From Vibrio ouci (lineage in GTDB: Bacteria; Pseudomonadota; Gammaproteobacteria; Enterobacterales; Vibrionaceae), in the NCBI RefSeq assembly GCF_004551525.1, contig NZ_SATR01000012.1:1-64000 (forward strand): 64,000 bases of DNA, given 5' to 3'. Below the pieces are notes generated by a model. That model saw only the letters and a list, made by a program, of their open reading frames with translations. It was not told the origin of the DNA and did not search any database. Position numbers and translations under genes: made by a program. Below, piece after piece: positions 1-11,853 of this stretch; positions within the stretch are counted from its first letter, which is position 1, and every line of letters starts with the position of its first letter.

Positions 1-93
1 TACAATGCGCAGGTTGGTGAGACTTACGCCATGATAAAAGCGTTAAATAAGCTGACAGGGTTAGGTATGCCTAAAACAGTAGTAATAGCCTAA
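1..93 (+). CDS. IS5-family (IS903 group) transposase, C-terminal end only
   Basis: Thirty codons in frame 1 end in TAA at 91-93. The peptide has the pattern QVGE, then ALNKLTGLGMPKTV. This matches the C-terminal tail of IS903-type DDE transposases (QV-E, LN-T-LG-P-TV). It does not resemble ATP synthase subunit c, which would be expected directly upstream of atpF. The catalytic domain lies outside the window. The family call rests on this short tail together with the terminal repeat and the 9-bp target duplication. Confidence 0.65.
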   Translation, partial: YNAQVGETYAMIKALNKLTGLGMPKTVVIA

Positions 94-147
94 CAACTAG
101 TCATTTTAGGCGCGTTTTTAACTAAAACCGAGTAAGGAAACAAAGCC
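1..147 (+). mobile_element. Right end of an IS5/IS903-type insertion sequence
   Basis: The window opens inside an insertion sequence. It holds the last 30 codons of a transposase, about 40 bp of non-coding end, and a right terminal inverted repeat ending ACAAAGCC at 140-147. That is the reverse complement of GGCTTTGT, the outer end typical of IS903-type elements. The 9 bases that follow (148-156) are the expected target duplication. The left end is outside the window, so the element's size is unknown. Confidence 0.75.
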
Positions 148-156
148 TGGCTTTGT
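136..156 (+). repeat. IS right inverted repeat and 9-bp target-site duplication
   Basis: GGAAACAAAGCC (136-147) is the IS end and TGGCTTTGT (148-156) the presumed 9-bp duplication. The duplication reads W-L-C in the atpF frame, exactly what should precede MKYVWPP in an F-type b subunit. The target therefore contains GGCTTTGT, the same eight bases as the element's own tip, giving an 8-bp inverted repeat around one base at the junction. Confidence 0.7.
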
Positions 157-564
157 ATGAAGTATGTTTGGCCGCCACTTGTTGTTCTGCTCGATGAGCG
201 TCAAAAAGAAATCGCACAAGGGTTACGCCATACAGAAGATGCGGCTAAGGAACGTGCCTTGGCTCGCGCTAACTGTGATCAACTTATTGAACAAGCAAAA
301 AAAGACGTCAATAAGATGATTGAACAGGGCCAAAAACGTCGAGCACAGTTAATTGAAGAGTCTGTTAAAGAAGCTGAAATCGAAAAAGCTCGTGTGATTG
401 CTCAAGGTGAACTTGAGATCGAAAGTGAGCGTAATCGTGTGCGACAAGAGCTTAAAGCGGAAATGTCGGATCTGGTAATTCAAAGTGCTCAAAAGCTGAT
501 TAATAAGAATTTGGATACGGATACCAACCGTCAACTTATTGATCAGATGATCAAAGATATCTAA
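148..564 (+). pseudogene. atpF: ATP synthase F0 subunit b, 5' end removed by IS insertion
   Basis: The remaining protein runs WLCMKYVWPPL and then a long charged coiled coil, as in the b-subunit stator stalk that joins F0 to F1. Normal b subunits are about 156 residues and begin with a membrane anchor of 20-25 residues before CMKYVWPP. Here that anchor is missing, because the insertion sequence ends at 147. The ATG at 157 has only a distant AAGGA (about 18 bases away) and would give a soluble, unanchored 135-residue protein. The rest of the frame is intact, so the insertion looks recent. The gene continues into atpH 17 bases later. Polarity on the downstream genes is likely unless the IS supplies a promoter. 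Confidence 0.85.
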
Positions 565-581
565 CGCCTTAGGGGAGCAAA

Positions 582-1130
582 ATGTCGGATATTCAAACCA
601 TTGCTTACCCATATGCCAAAGCGGCCTTTGATTTTGCCAAAGAGAATGGGTCGCTTGAAGAATGGAAAACCGCGTTGGTATTGGTTGCTGATGTTATTGA
701 GCAACCAGCCTTAATCAACCAAGTAAAAGCGCTCGACCAAGGCGGTAAAGCCGAAGCGGATAACTTTATTCATTTATTGTTCTCTGTTTGTGAGGGGTTT
801 ATCGATGAGCATATGCAGAACTTGATCAGGGTGATGGCTGAAAACCAACGTCTTATTGTCATGCGCAGCGTCGCCGAGGCCTTCTCTGAGCTCAAAGATG
901 AAAGTGATTTGAGACTCGATGCAATTGTGTATTCGTCTGAGCCATTGGAGTCAGACCAACTTGAAGCTCTGACCAAGTACCTTGAGAAGAAGCTGGCACG
1001 ACGTATCACATTATCGAACGAGATCGACGCCGATCTTCTCGGTGGCATTGTAGTAAAAGCTGGTGAGTTGGTTATTGATGGCTCGCTTCAGAGCTCAATC
1101 CAACGTCTCGCGACCAGCTTGAACGTGTAG
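582..1130 (+). CDS. atpH: ATP synthase F1 subunit delta
   Basis: This is the peripheral F1 subunit that ties the b stalk to the top of the alpha/beta hexamer. The 182-residue protein starts MSDIQTIAYPYAKAAFDFA, the usual delta/OSCP N-terminal helix. It ends with LLGGIVVKAGELVIDGSL, the conserved C-terminal block of the family (DGS..). The start is preceded by AGGGGAG, a strong ribosome binding site. It lies between the truncated atpF and atpA (12-base gap) in the standard atp order. The gene itself looks intact, but its binding partner subunit b is broken in this copy. Confidence 0.93.
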   Translation: MSDIQTIAYPYAKAAFDFAKENGSLEEWKTALVLVADVIEQPALINQVKALDQGGKAEADNFIHLLFSVCEGFIDEHMQNLIRVMAENQRLIVMRSVAEAFSELKDESDLRLDAIVYSSEPLESDQLEALTKYLEKKLARRITLSNEIDADLLGGIVVKAGELVIDGSLQSSIQRLATSLNV

Positions 1131-1142
1131 TAGGAATTTAAG

Positions 1143-2684
1143 ATGCAACTAAATTCAACAGAAATTAGCGACCTAATAAAACAACGCATTGAAACCTTCA
1201 ATGTAAGTACGCAAGCGCGTAATGAAGGCACCATAGTGTCTATCTGTGATGGCATTATCACCATCAACGGTTTGGTCGACGTCATGCAAGGCGAGATGAT
1301 AGAGCTGCCTGATAATCGCTATGCTCTAGCACTCAACCTTGAGCGTCATTCCGTTGGGGCAGTAGTCATGGGCCCTTATGCCGACCTGAGTGAAGGAATG
1401 ACAGTCATGGGCACTGGCCGTATTCTGGAAGTGCCTGTGGGTCCTGAATTACTTGGCCGTGTGGTGAATACCCTAGGCCAACCCATTGATGGTTTGGGTC
1501 AAATCGACGCAAAACAATATCACGCTGTTGAAATCATTGCCCCAGGTGTCATCGACCGTAAATCCGTTGATACGCCAATCCAAACCGGCTACAAAGCTGT
1601 CGATTCAATGGTGCCAATCGGTCGCGGTCAGCGTGAACTGGTTATTGGTGACCGTCAAACGGGTAAAACTGCACTCGCGATTGATGCGATCATCAACCAA
1701 AAAGACTCGGGCGTAAAATCGATTTATGTCGCGATAGGCCAAAAAGCGTCAACCATTGCTAACGTTGTTCGTAAACTTGCTGAACATGACGCATTGAAAA
1801 ACACTATCGTGGTTGTGGCATCCGCATCAGAATCAGCGGCACTGCAATATCTTGCGCCGTACGCGGGTTGCACTATGGGTGAATACTTCCGTGACCGTGG
1901 TGAAGATGCACTGATTGTTTATGATGATCTGTCTAAACAAGCCGTTGCTTACCGTCAAATCTCATTGCTGCTCAAACGACCACCTGGCCGCGAAGCCTTT
2001 CCTGGTGATGTATTCTACCTCCATTCACGTCTGCTAGAGCGTGCTGCACGTGTAAACGAAGCGTACGTGGAGCGCTTGACTAATGGTGAAGTGAAAGGAA
2101 AAACGGGGTCACTGACTGCGTTACCTATCATCGAAACTCAAGCTGGTGATGTATCAGCGTTTGTGCCGACCAACGTTATTTCAATCACTGATGGTCAGAT
2201 CTTCCTCCAGACTCAGCTATTCAACTCAGGCTTACGTCCTGCGGTTGATCCAGGTATTTCGGTATCTCGTGTTGGTGGCGCGGCGCAGACCAAGATCATT
2301 AAAAAACTCTCCGGTGGTATTCGTACCGCACTTGCTCAATACCGTGAGCTGGCAGCTTTTGCTCAGTTTTCATCGGATCTTGATGATGCTACTCGTCGTC
2401 AAATTGACCACGGTGAACGTGTGACTGAATTAATGAAGCAAAAGCAGTACGCACCAATGTCTGTTGCCAAGCAATCAGCCGTGATCTTCGCAGCAGAACG
2501 CGGTTATTTAGATGCTGTTGAGTTGGCGAAAGTCGGCGCGTTCGAAGAAGGCCTTATCGCTTACGCGAAAATGAACTTCTCTGATTTGTTAGATGAGATC
2601 AATGCAAGCGGTGATTTTAACGACCAGATTGAAGCTCAGCTTACCAAGCTTCTTGACGAGTTTATTGCTCTCAAATCTTGGTAG
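1143..2684 (+). CDS. atpA: ATP synthase F1 subunit alpha
   Basis: The non-catalytic nucleotide-binding subunit of F1, 513 residues and full length. It opens [16 protein letters not shown], carries the Walker A motif GDRQTGKT near residue 170, a Walker B stretch [12 protein letters not shown], and the alpha signature [14 protein letters not shown] near residue 365. It differs at many positions from the main vibrio alpha subunit as I remember it (for example [25 protein letters not shown]). With the lack of the usual chromosomal atp neighbours, this suggests the second ATP synthase locus of some vibrios. It is followed by atpG after 37 bases. Confidence 0.96.
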   Translation: MQLNSTEISDLIKQRIETFNVSTQARNEGTIVSICDGIITINGLVDVMQGEMIELPDNRYALALNLERHSVGAVVMGPYADLSEGMTVMGTGRILEVPVGPELLGRVVNTLGQPIDGLGQIDAKQYHAVEIIAPGVIDRKSVDTPIQTGYKAVDSMVPIGRGQRELVIGDRQTGKTALAIDAIINQKDSGVKSIYVAIGQKASTIANVVRKLAEHDALKNTIVVVASASESAALQYLAPYAGCTMGEYFRDRGEDALIVYDDLSKQAVAYRQISLLLKRPPGREAFPGDVFYLHSRLLERAARVNEAYVERLTNGEVKGKTGSLTALPIIETQAGDVSAFVPTNVISITDGQIFLQTQLFNSGLRPAVDPGISVSRVGGAAQTKIIKKLSGGIRTALAQYRELAAFAQFSSDLDDATRRQIDHGERVTELMKQKQYAPMSVAKQSAVIFAAERGYLDAVELAKVGAFEEGLIAYAKMNFSDLLDEINASGDFNDQIEAQLTKLLDEFIALKSW

Positions 2685-2721
2685 TGGCGTCATTCTCTAA
2701 TAGTTAAAAACGGAGCTTACC

Positions 2722-4994
<2,273 letters not shown>

Positions 4995-5010
4995 GGCGCT
5001 AGGAGGTCAT

Positions 5011-5457
5011 ATGGCTATAGCCGTTAATGAAAATACCTTTGAGCTGCAAATTGTCAGTGCAGAGGGAACCCTGTTTTCAGGCCCCGCTCATGCGCTAGCG
5101 ATATCGGGTGCCAGTGGTGAGTTAGGTATTCGCCCGCAGCACTCGCCGCTTATCAGCAAAATAAAACCTGGTATTGCCAGCTTTGTCTCTGACATTAAAA
5201 AAGAACCGAGCATTTTATATATCTCGGGTGGCATGGTCGAAGTACAGCCTGACGTGGTCACCGTGTTAGCTGATACGGTTTTGCATGGTGAAGATATCGA
5301 TCAGGCACGGGCAGAGGCTGCGCGACAAATGGCGCTTGAAAATATCAGTAAGCATCAAGAGGGAGGCTTGAGTTTCGAGCAAGCACAGCTAGAACTGAAT
5401 AAAGCACTGGCTCAATTACGAGCGGTAGAATTGGTCGGTCGTTTGAATCGTCATTGA
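5011..5457 (+). CDS. atpC: ATP synthase F1 subunit epsilon
   Basis: The small F1 subunit that binds gamma and regulates rotation, 148 residues. It has the N-terminal beta sandwich (FELQIVSAEGTLFSGPA, then GELGIRPQHSPLISKIKPG) and a two-helix C-terminal domain with the usual DQARAEAA segment. A strong AGGAGG lies 5 bases before the ATG. It is the last gene of the atp unit and is followed within 7 bases by a clear hairpin terminator. Confidence 0.95.
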   Translation: MAIAVNENTFELQIVSAEGTLFSGPAHALAISGASGELGIRPQHSPLISKIKPGIASFVSDIKKEPSILYISGGMVEVQPDVVTVLADTVLHGEDIDQARAEAARQMALENISKHQEGGLSFEQAQLELNKALAQLRAVELVGRLNRH

Positions 5458-5463
5458 TCAGGG

Positions 5464-5497
5464 AGTAAGGGAGCATAACTAATCATGCTCCCTTACT
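5464..5497 (+). terminator. Terminator after atpC
   Basis: A perfect 13-bp stem, AGTAAGGGAGCAT with ATGCTCCCTTACT, and an 8-base loop, starting 7 bases after the atpC stop. The T-tract is weak (TTTGATTTG). Confidence 0.75.
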
Positions 5498-5610
5498 TTG
5501 ATTTGTGTCTAATGATCTCGCTTACCCCTCAAAAGAGATGATTTTGTCGCTTTTAGTTCTAATGTTTTTCGTTATGATGGATTCGTCGGAAATATTATTT
5601 AGGGATGAAA

Positions 5611-6060
5611 ATGAACAAGATACTGGTCGTTTGTATGGGGAATATCTGCCGTTCTCCAACAGGGGAAGCCATTTTACGGGCTAAGTCGGAACAACTGAAT
5701 ATTCCAGTTGTGGTCGACTCAGCAGGGACGATTGGTTATCACCAGGGGAATCCACCGGATTCGCGTGCAAAAGCCGCTGGTGAGAAGCGCGGTTACTCGT
5801 TTAAAGGTATTCGTTCGAGAAAGGTAGTTTCCTCTGATTTTGAAGAATTTGACCTAATTTTAGCTGCAGATAGAGACAACTTATCGGACTTAGAGGCTCA
5901 GTGCCCGCAACACCTCAAGTACAAGCTAAAACTGTTTTTGGAGTTTGGTGATTCAGGCTACGACGAGATACCCGATCCCTACTACGGTGGCGATAAAGGG
6001 TTTGAACTGGTGTTGGATCTGATTGAAGAGGCATCAGAGCAAGTATTACGCTCCCTCTGA
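5611..6060 (+). CDS. Low-molecular-weight protein-tyrosine phosphatase
   Basis: A 149-residue cytoplasmic phosphatase of the Wzb/Etp type. The P-loop C-x5-R-S is CMGNICRS (nucleophile C8, arginine R14) and the general-acid loop is DPYYGG near residue 120. The second ATG (5611) is preferred because AGGG lies 6 bases upstream of it, whereas the ATG at 5605 has no spacing. Such enzymes often accompany a BY-kinase and capsule genes. No kinase or export gene is near here, so its substrate cannot be inferred. It may be a stand-alone homologue. Confidence 0.9.
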   Translation: MNKILVVCMGNICRSPTGEAILRAKSEQLNIPVVVDSAGTIGYHQGNPPDSRAKAAGEKRGYSFKGIRSRKVVSSDFEEFDLILAADRDNLSDLEAQCPQHLKYKLKLFLEFGDSGYDEIPDPYYGGDKGFELVLDLIEEASEQVLRSL

Positions 6061-6074
6061 TGCTAGAAAGGTCT

Positions 6075-6737
6075 TTAGGCTGCCATTACTCGGCCGCTGA
6101 AATAGTCATTGGAGACTATGTACTCAGTGTTGCGAATGAGTTCATCCTGAATCTCTGCCCAGTGAGTATTGTCGTGCTCTAAAGTCGGTACCACTCCGCC
6201 AACACGGATATTGAATGGTGTGAGTTCTTTGGCCCAACTTTGAGTAAATCCTGCCACCATGGAGGTTGCGTTATCAAATCCAGATAAGTCCTGATATTCA
6301 GGATGAGAAATGACATTGACGATAACGCCATTCTTCTTTTCTTTACGCATTCTCTCTGCGGTCGCCTGACCGAAGCTAAACATGGTTGCGGCCATTAAAG
6401 ACAGACGCTGCGTGAAGACATCACTCGCTTGTTGATCAAAAATATTCGGCATCGCTTGCGCGGTCAGTGTATTGATCAATACGTCGGGGGAACGTTTTAA
6501 GCGTTGATCCATAAACTCAAATAAATCTTGAATCGATTGCAGTGAATGATCCGAAACTTTGAACTGATAGACTTGTTCAGAGATCTCGCGACATAGTTGA
6601 TAAGTGTGCTGCAACTGTGGACTACTTTTATCACACAACACGACTGTCGCCCCTAGTGAAGCGAAGTGGTAAGCAAGTGTACTTCCTACCTGCGAACCGG
6701 CGGATGTCACTAATACTACAGCACTTTTAATATCCAT
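6075..6737 (-). CDS. Short-chain dehydrogenase-like protein with degenerate active site
   Basis: The 220-residue protein has the overall Rossmann pattern of the SDR family: VVLVTSAGSQVGS at the N-terminus, LINTL in the middle, VIVNVISH, and AGFTQSWAKELTPFNIRV at the helix after the active site. The catalytic YxxxK, expected 7-12 residues before AGFT, is replaced by FDNAT. The glycine motif TGxxxGIG is altered to TSAGSQVG. It is therefore probably not a normal oxidoreductase. The start at 6737 is chosen for the GGGGGTAAG site upstream. Two further ATGs lie upstream in frame. It is the last gene of a leftward run after the VC2046-like gene. Confidence 0.75.
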   Translation of the reverse strand: MDIKSAVVLVTSAGSQVGSTLAYHFASLGATVVLCDKSSPQLQHTYQLCREISEQVYQFKVSDHSLQSIQDLFEFMDQRLKRSPDVLINTLTAQAMPNIFDQQASDVFTQRLSLMAATMFSFGQATAERMRKEKKNGVIVNVISHPEYQDLSGFDNATSMVAGFTQSWAKELTPFNIRVGGVVPTLEHDNTHWAEIQDELIRNTEYIVSNDYFSGRVMAA

Positions 6738-6940
6738 TGGCTTACCCCCATAAGCTATGTCAGCGTGAAAACTTGTCCACATAGCATGGTAGATTAACTG
6801 TTATTGAGTTGTGAATAAGGTCAAATAACTGGCCGGATTGTATGACAACTTATGAATCTTTGGCCTTATTCACATTATCGAGCAGCCTTGCTAACAAAGT
6901 CCGAAAAATGAGACGGCTAAAGTGTGATCTTAAACGATCA

Positions 6941-7444
6941 TTAGGCCTGGGTTTGGATCTGGAAAGTGCGTTGAGCTTTGATTAACTGATTATATAAATC
7001 GATCGGCATCAACTCTTTGGGCTCTTTTTCTCCCATCGCTCGACGCTGGTGGCCGGATAGGTTGTGGTAAACCTCTTCAGGAAGACCATGAGTGTCTTCT
7101 GGCAGATAGGTAAGCGCATCGGGTGTTAGATAATGGCTGAGCTTTGCACTTGGTAGGCCTGAGCTGTGAAACAAACAGGCTTGCTGCGCCGATATATCGT
7201 ATGAGCTTTGATCTGAGCGTAATGGCTGAGGGGATTGGAGTTCGAATCGTTTACGAAGGGCTTGTTCTGTGGTGTCAATGTCATCGACTTTCTCGACAGG
7301 AGTATTGTCGCGAACATCATTTGAGAACATAGACAAAATTAGCGCAAAATCAGCACGACGACCTTCATGAACGGCGTGGTTAATCCCCGTGCCGAACCCA
7401 AGCTCGTTAATAATGGCTGCTTTGTCTAAAGTATGGATTTGCAT
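6941..7444 (-). CDS. VC2046/SO_2500-like family protein of unknown function
   Basis: A 167-residue soluble protein beginning MQIHTLDKAAIINELGFGTG, with GAGGGG 5 bases before the ATG. I recognise it as the uncharacterised family found next to sodB in Vibrio cholerae, and it is next to sodB here too. No catalytic motif or membrane segment is visible. It has a conserved-looking block HEGRRADFALILSMFSNDV and a polar C-terminus (QRRAMGEKEPKEL). It lies downstream of the sodB terminator in the same direction. No function should be assigned. Confidence 0.75.
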   Translation of the reverse strand: MQIHTLDKAAIINELGFGTGINHAVHEGRRADFALILSMFSNDVRDNTPVEKVDDIDTTEQALRKRFELQSPQPLRSDQSSYDISAQQACLFHSSGLPSAKLSHYLTPDALTYLPEDTHGLPEEVYHNLSGHQRRAMGEKEPKELMPIDLYNQLIKAQRTFQIQTQA

Positions 7445-7516
7445 ATTGCCCCTCGTATGATGCTTTTATAGCGACGTATGGGCAGAAAACTTTAGATAAA
7501 TCAGCAGCAGAAATGA

Positions 7517-7543
7517 AAAAAGCCAGCTAAGTGCTGGCTTTTT
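7517..7543 (-). terminator. sodB terminator (usable from both strands)
   Basis: Stem AAAAAGCCAGC / GCTGGCTTTTT with a 5-base loop, 34 bases beyond the sodB stop. The symmetrical A and T tracts let it act in either direction. Confidence 0.85.
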
Positions 7544-7576
7544 ATACGACTAAATTTTAAATCCTATAGGGAAGGA

Positions 7577-8161
7577 TTATTTAGCTAGGTTCTCTGCAAC
7601 GAAGTCCCAGTTAACTAGAGCCCAGAATGCGTTCATGTAGTCTGGACGTACGTTACGGAAGTCGATGTAGTAAGCGTGTTCCCACAGGTCAACTGTTAGA
7701 AGTGGAGTAGTGCCTTCTTCAGTTAGAGGAGTTGCTGCGTTAGAAGTGTTAACGATTTCTAGAGAACCGTCAGCTTTCTTAACTAGCCAAGTCCAAGAAG
7801 AACCGAAGTTGTTGATTGCAGAATCAGTGAACTTCGCTTTGAACTCTTCGAAAGAACCGAAAGCAGCGTTGATTGCGTCTGCAACTGCACCTGTTGGCTC
7901 ACCGCCAGCTTTTGGCGCTAGACAGTGCCAGTAGAAAGTGTGGTTCCAGATTTGAGCTGCGTTGTTGAATACGCCGCCAGTAGAAGTCTTAACGATCTCT
8001 TCTAGAGTTTTACCTTCAAACTCAGTACCTGGGATAAGACCGTTTAGCTTAACAACGTAAGTGTTGTGGTGCTTACCGTGGTGGAAATCTAGAGTTTCTG
8101 CCGAGATGTGTGGTTCTAGTGCGTCTTTCGCGTAAGGAAGAGCTGGTAGTTCAAATGCCAT
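7577..8161 (-). CDS. sodB: Superoxide dismutase [Fe]
   Basis: Cytoplasmic iron superoxide dismutase, 194 residues, converting superoxide to hydrogen peroxide and oxygen. It starts [20 protein letters not shown]. It carries the metal ligands in [11 protein letters not shown] (His27 region), NHTFYWHC (second His) and [13 protein letters not shown] (Asp and His). [11 protein letters not shown] and the FGSSWTWL segment are of the iron type. The start at 8161 is supported by GGAG about 9 bases upstream. Codon use is strongly biased, as expected for a highly expressed gene. It is divergent from grxD. Confidence 0.96.
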   Translation of the reverse strand: MAFELPALPYAKDALEPHISAETLDFHHGKHHNTYVVKLNGLIPGTEFEGKTLEEIVKTSTGGVFNNAAQIWNHTFYWHCLAPKAGGEPTGAVADAINAAFGSFEEFKAKFTDSAINNFGSSWTWLVKKADGSLEIVNTSNAATPLTEEGTTPLLTVDLWEHAYYIDFRNVRPDYMNAFWALVNWDFVAENLAK

Positions 8162-8463
8162 TGCTCGATTCTCCATTTATATGAAAGGGGAAGACCCTTT
8201 CGATTGCTTCCAGTGATATTTATTATTCATGGCTCGCGCAATGCCAACCATGGTCAATTTGCTGACTTGTCATCTAGTTTATCAAGTTTTTACTTTATTA
8301 AAAGCGCTGACGGTAAATTTCTATCTGAAAAGACAACAAATTCTTGATGACGGTTGCTGCCATTGCACACAAATTATAACCATACATATTATATGCTTTT
8401 TATTCTGTGCTAATGGTTTAGAATATGCAGAATATTTGCAGTAACTCCATTAAAGAGGAAGCA
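8162..8463. promoter_or_regulatory. sodB-grxD divergent intergenic region with candidate grxD promoter
   Basis: About 300 bases without a gene. On the + strand a candidate -35 TTGCAC (8363-8368) and -10 TATTAT (8387-8392), separated by 18 bases, precede grxD. The sodB promoter should also lie here, but I cannot place it. No clear Fur or iron-responsive site was seen. Confidence 0.4.
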
Positions 8464-8799
8464 ATGGAAACTATCGATAAAATCAAACAGCAAATCGCAG
8501 AAAACACGATCCTTCTATACATGAAAGGTTCACCAAAACTACCTAGCTGCGGTTTCTCTTCTCAAGCTGCTCAAGCACTTATGGCATGTGGCGAGAAGTT
8601 CGCTTATGTAGATATCCTACAAAACCCAGATATTCGTGCAGAGCTTCCAGCTTACGCACAGTGGCCAACATTCCCTCAACTTTGGGTTGAAGGTGAACTA
8701 ATCGGCGGTTGTGACATTATCATCGAAATGTTCCAAAAGGGTGAGCTTCAGCCACTAATTAAAGAAGCTGCTGAGCGTGCAGGTTCTGACGAAGAGTAA
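8464..8799 (+). CDS. grxD: Monothiol glutaredoxin Grx4
   Basis: A 111-residue CGFS-type glutaredoxin, which carries and transfers [2Fe-2S] clusters with glutathione and BolA partners. The active-site sequence is CGFS at residues 29-32 (KLPSCGFSSQ). WPTFPQLW and GGCDI, the glutathione-binding segments of the family, follow. The ATG at 8464 is preferred over the in-frame one 39 bases upstream, because AGAGGAAG lies directly before it. Its position beside sodB fits a role in iron and oxidative metabolism. A terminator follows. Confidence 0.95.
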   Translation: METIDKIKQQIAENTILLYMKGSPKLPSCGFSSQAAQALMACGEKFAYVDILQNPDIRAELPAYAQWPTFPQLWVEGELIGGCDIIIEMFQKGELQPLIKEAAERAGSDEE

Positions 8800-8850
8800 T
8801 CGTCACAAAATTTAAAGATACTGTTTAAATTTACAGTTTTTCTTGATTTC

Positions 8851-8880
8851 TAAGGGCCACATTCGATAATGTGGCCCTTA
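8851..8880 (+). terminator. grxD terminator
   Basis: Perfect 13-bp stem TAAGGGCCACATT / AATGTGGCCCTTA with loop CGAT, followed by TTG. It lies 51 bases past the grxD stop. Confidence 0.8.
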
Positions 8881-8903
8881 TTGTATCTAGCTGATTTTAC
8901 TTT

Positions 8904-10859
8904 ATGTCTCGTCTATTTATTGCTGAGAAACCTAGCCTAGGCCGCGCGATTGCTGCGGCATTACCCGGACCAAAGAAAAACGACCAAGGTTTTATACGTT
9001 GCGGCAATGGTGATGTGGTGACTTGGTGTATTGGTCACTTGTTAGAGCAAGTAGAGCCTGATGTGTATGACGAGCGTTATAAAAAATGGAATCTCGCTGA
9101 CCTACCGATTGTCCCACAGCAGTGGCAACTTAGACCGCGCAAGTCCGCGAGTAAACAGCTTACGGTAGTACGAAAGCTACTCAAAGAATCCAATCAAATT
9201 ATTCATGCCGGAGACCCTGATAGAGAAGGGCAGCTGCTAGTGGATGAAGTTCTCGATTACTGCAAAGTCAGCAAAACCAAGAAAGAAGCCACTCAACGTC
9301 TGTTGATTAGCGACCTTAACTTACCTGCGGTGAAACGTGCGCTTAATCAGATGCGCAGCAATCGTGACTTTATCCCTTTGTCCGTTTCGGCGTTGGCTCG
9401 CTCTCGTGCTGACTGGTTATATGGCATGAACATGTCGCGTGCCTATACCTTACTGGGGCAAAAAGCAGGCTACCAAGGAGTGCTTTCGGTTGGTCGTGTG
9501 CAAACACCTGTATTGGGCTTGGTGGTTAGACGTGACGAAGAGATAGAAAACTTTATCCCACGTGACTACTTTACCTTGCATGCGCTAATCCCTTATCAAG
9601 ATGGTAACAGTGCTTTTGATATCCGTGCTCGTTGGAAGCCAAGCGAAGCTTGTAAACCCTATCAAGATGAAGAGGGCAGAGTACTCAACCGCAAACTGGT
9701 CGAGAATGTGGCTAACCGCATCGCTAATCAGCCAGCGACGGTCGTTGAGTCAGAACAAAAGCAAACTAAGCAATCCGCACCTCTGCCTTACTCACTCTCT
9801 GCACTGCAAATTGATGCGGCTAAGCGTTTTGGTATGAGCGCACAACAAGTGCTAGATACTTGTCAGTCTCTGTATGAAAAACACAAGCTGATCACTTACC
9901 CGCGTTCCGATAGCCGTTATTTGCCAAAAGAGCATTTTGCTCAAGCAGGCAGCGTCTGTGAGGCGATTGCTAATAACGCCAATGAGCTAAGTCAGGCTGT
10001 GAACGGCGCTGATTTAAGTTTGAAATCGAAAGCTTGGAACGACAACAAAGTCGATGCTCACCACGCCATCATCCCGACACCGAAAAAAGCCTCGGTGAAT
10101 GGATTGTCGGGTAATGAGATGAAAATCTATCAGCAGATAGCGCGCCAATACCTGATGCAGTTCTACCCTGCGGCCGTCTATGCTGAAGCGAAGTTAGTGT
10201 TTGATATTGCGGGTGGCACTTTCATCGCAAAAGGGCGACAACTTGTCTCAGCAGGCTGGAAAGAGCTAATGGGCAAGGTCGATGACGATGATGCGAGTGT
10301 TGATGCAGTTCCCCCACTGACCAAGGGTACGGTGCTGACCTGTCGTGAAGGGGAAATTAAAGATCGTAAGACGGAGCCGCCGAAACATTTCACCGAAGCA
10401 ACGCTGTTACAAGCTATGACAGGTATTGCCCGATTTGTTGAAGATAAAGAGCTGAAAAAAATCTTAAAAGAAACCGATGGTTTAGGCACAGAAGCGACCA
10501 GAGCGGGTATTTTGGATACCTTATTTAAACGCCAATTATTGCAGCGCCAAGGCAAATCTATTTTAAGTAAACCAGCAGGGCGAGGCCTAATTCACGCCTT
10601 GCCGTCTGATTCAACTTACCCAGATATGACGGCTCACTGGGAGCACCAGCTACAAGGTATGGCAGAGCGCAATCAAGCGTATGCGCCGTTTATGCAAGCG
10701 TTGCAAACTCGAATCGATAATTTGATGAGGCAAGTAAAAACTGGCGATGTTCCAGAGTCGTTACGCCACCTACCAAAAGTAGAGCGACCAGCGTTCAAGA
10801 AAAAGAAAGGCGGTTATCGCAAGAAAACTTCAACCAGTTCGAGGGCAAAGAAGTCTTAA
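8904..10859 (+). CDS. topB: DNA topoisomerase III
   Basis: Type IA topoisomerase, 651 residues, that cuts and passes single DNA strands to decatenate chromosomes. The N-terminal Toprim domain is seen in [13 protein letters not shown] and in [16 protein letters not shown] (DxD metal site). The catalytic tyrosine is in [11 protein letters not shown] near residue 331. The tail is rich in lysine and arginine ([10 protein letters not shown]), as usual for DNA binding in this family. Only a weak ribosome binding site precedes the ATG. The stop codon overlaps that of the convergent DUF3080 gene by 4 bases. Confidence 0.96.
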   Translation: MSRLFIAEKPSLGRAIAAALPGPKKNDQGFIRCGNGDVVTWCIGHLLEQVEPDVYDERYKKWNLADLPIVPQQWQLRPRKSASKQLTVVRKLLKESNQIIHAGDPDREGQLLVDEVLDYCKVSKTKKEATQRLLISDLNLPAVKRALNQMRSNRDFIPLSVSALARSRADWLYGMNMSRAYTLLGQKAGYQGVLSVGRVQTPVLGLVVRRDEEIENFIPRDYFTLHALIPYQDGNSAFDIRARWKPSEACKPYQDEEGRVLNRKLVENVANRIANQPATVVESEQKQTKQSAPLPYSLSALQIDAAKRFGMSAQQVLDTCQSLYEKHKLITYPRSDSRYLPKEHFAQAGSVCEAIANNANELSQAVNGADLSLKSKAWNDNKVDAHHAIIPTPKKASVNGLSGNEMKIYQQIARQYLMQFYPAAVYAEAKLVFDIAGGTFIAKGRQLVSAGWKELMGKVDDDDASVDAVPPLTKGTVLTCREGEIKDRKTEPPKHFTEATLLQAMTGIARFVEDKELKKILKETDGLGTEATRAGILDTLFKRQLLQRQGKSILSKPAGRGLIHALPSDSTYPDMTAHWEHQLQGMAERNQAYAPFMQALQTRIDNLMRQVKTGDVPESLRHLPKVERPAFKKKKGGYRKKTSTSSRAKKS

Positions 10860-11833
10860 CCGATTTTTCTACCACAGCGTTTGAATAGTTGTTGCCAGTA
10901 ACCGACATGCTGTTTGATTGCGGCGCGAAAGGCTTGGTGGTTGCTCTCTAATGGATAGACGTAGTCATGCAGCTCAGGCTTGGAAGCAAATAGCGGCAAT
11001 AGGTGGCTTAATTGCTGATAATAGCTATCGAGTGAGGCGAGGTAAGGCTGAATCGTCCCAATGTAGCGCTGTTCAAAGACATTATTGAGGTATCGGTATT
11101 TGGTGGTGTCTCGCTGTGGACCACAAATAATTCGGCTGTCATATCGGTAAAGCTGCTCAGTAATGGTTACCAGATGCCAAGTCGCTTGGACAAGCGAATA
11201 GTTAAGATTACCAACGATTGGGGTCTTTTCTAATGTTTCCTGCACTCGGGTGAGTTCTGCTGTCGACTCTGTATTTTCAAAGGTGTTTGCTACGCTTGAG
11301 AGTGCATTTTTGACCTGTTTAACCTGTGCGCCAATTCCCTCCTGCAACCACTCCGTACCACTTAATTGAGATTGCATCGCATCGCTTGCATAGAGCAAGT
11401 TCCACTGGTGCATGGGTAAATGAAGCCGTTTCTGCTGTTCTATCTGCTGAAGGGTTTGTTTGAGCTCATCAGAAATCTCGTGACTGGCAATGCATTGAGT
11501 TAGGCCAAGCAAAAGCGCATGTTGGTAATCGTAGTTGCTAAATTGATCCGCTACCTTGCCTAATACAGAGTTACGTTCAGCGATGAGTTGAAATAGACCA
11601 CATTGCCTTAGTTGATAGCTGTCGAGTAACCCAAGTGAAATGGCTGGAATATCCACTGATAAGTCACGTTTTCTCGGTAGAGTTTGGTTTGGCTCGGAGT
11701 CTTCTAAAACGGGGGCGTCTTGCACACTGGCTACTCTGTCTAAATAAGTCGTAAACAGAGTAGCAGGGGAGTGGCTATCGCAACCAACGAGCAGTATGAC
11801 AGCTATTGAGGTGGTAAATAAACGAATACGCAT
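10856..11833 (-). CDS. DUF3080 family lipoprotein
   Basis: A 325-residue predicted outer-membrane or periplasmic lipoprotein. The N-terminus [18 protein letters not shown] is a short basic region, a hydrophobic stretch and a lipobox with cysteine at 18. The mature part is mostly helical, with tryptophan- and tyrosine-rich segments near the end ([17 protein letters not shown]). I recognise it as the DUF3080 family of gammaproteobacteria, whose function is not known. It lies 20 bases downstream of an SDR gene on the same strand and probably shares its transcript. Confidence 0.75.
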   Translation of the reverse strand: MRIRLFTTSIAVILLVGCDSHSPATLFTTYLDRVASVQDAPVLEDSEPNQTLPRKRDLSVDIPAISLGLLDSYQLRQCGLFQLIAERNSVLGKVADQFSNYDYQHALLLGLTQCIASHEISDELKQTLQQIEQQKRLHLPMHQWNLLYASDAMQSQLSGTEWLQEGIGAQVKQVKNALSSVANTFENTESTAELTRVQETLEKTPIVGNLNYSLVQATWHLVTITEQLYRYDSRIICGPQRDTTKYRYLNNVFEQRYIGTIQPYLASLDSYYQQLSHLLPLFASKPELHDYVYPLESNHQAFRAAIKQHVGYWQQLFKRCGRKIG

Positions 11834-11853
11834 CTAATAAGCGTAGATCTAAA

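Noticed and set aside
1..93. Reading the first frame as the end of atpE (subunit c)
   Set aside because: The peptide has no membrane pattern of subunit c and instead fits an IS903-type transposase tail followed by an IS end and a target duplication.
157..564. ATG 157 as the natural start of atpF
   Set aside because: It would omit the membrane anchor, has no well-placed ribosome site, and W-L-C upstream belongs to the gene across the target duplication.
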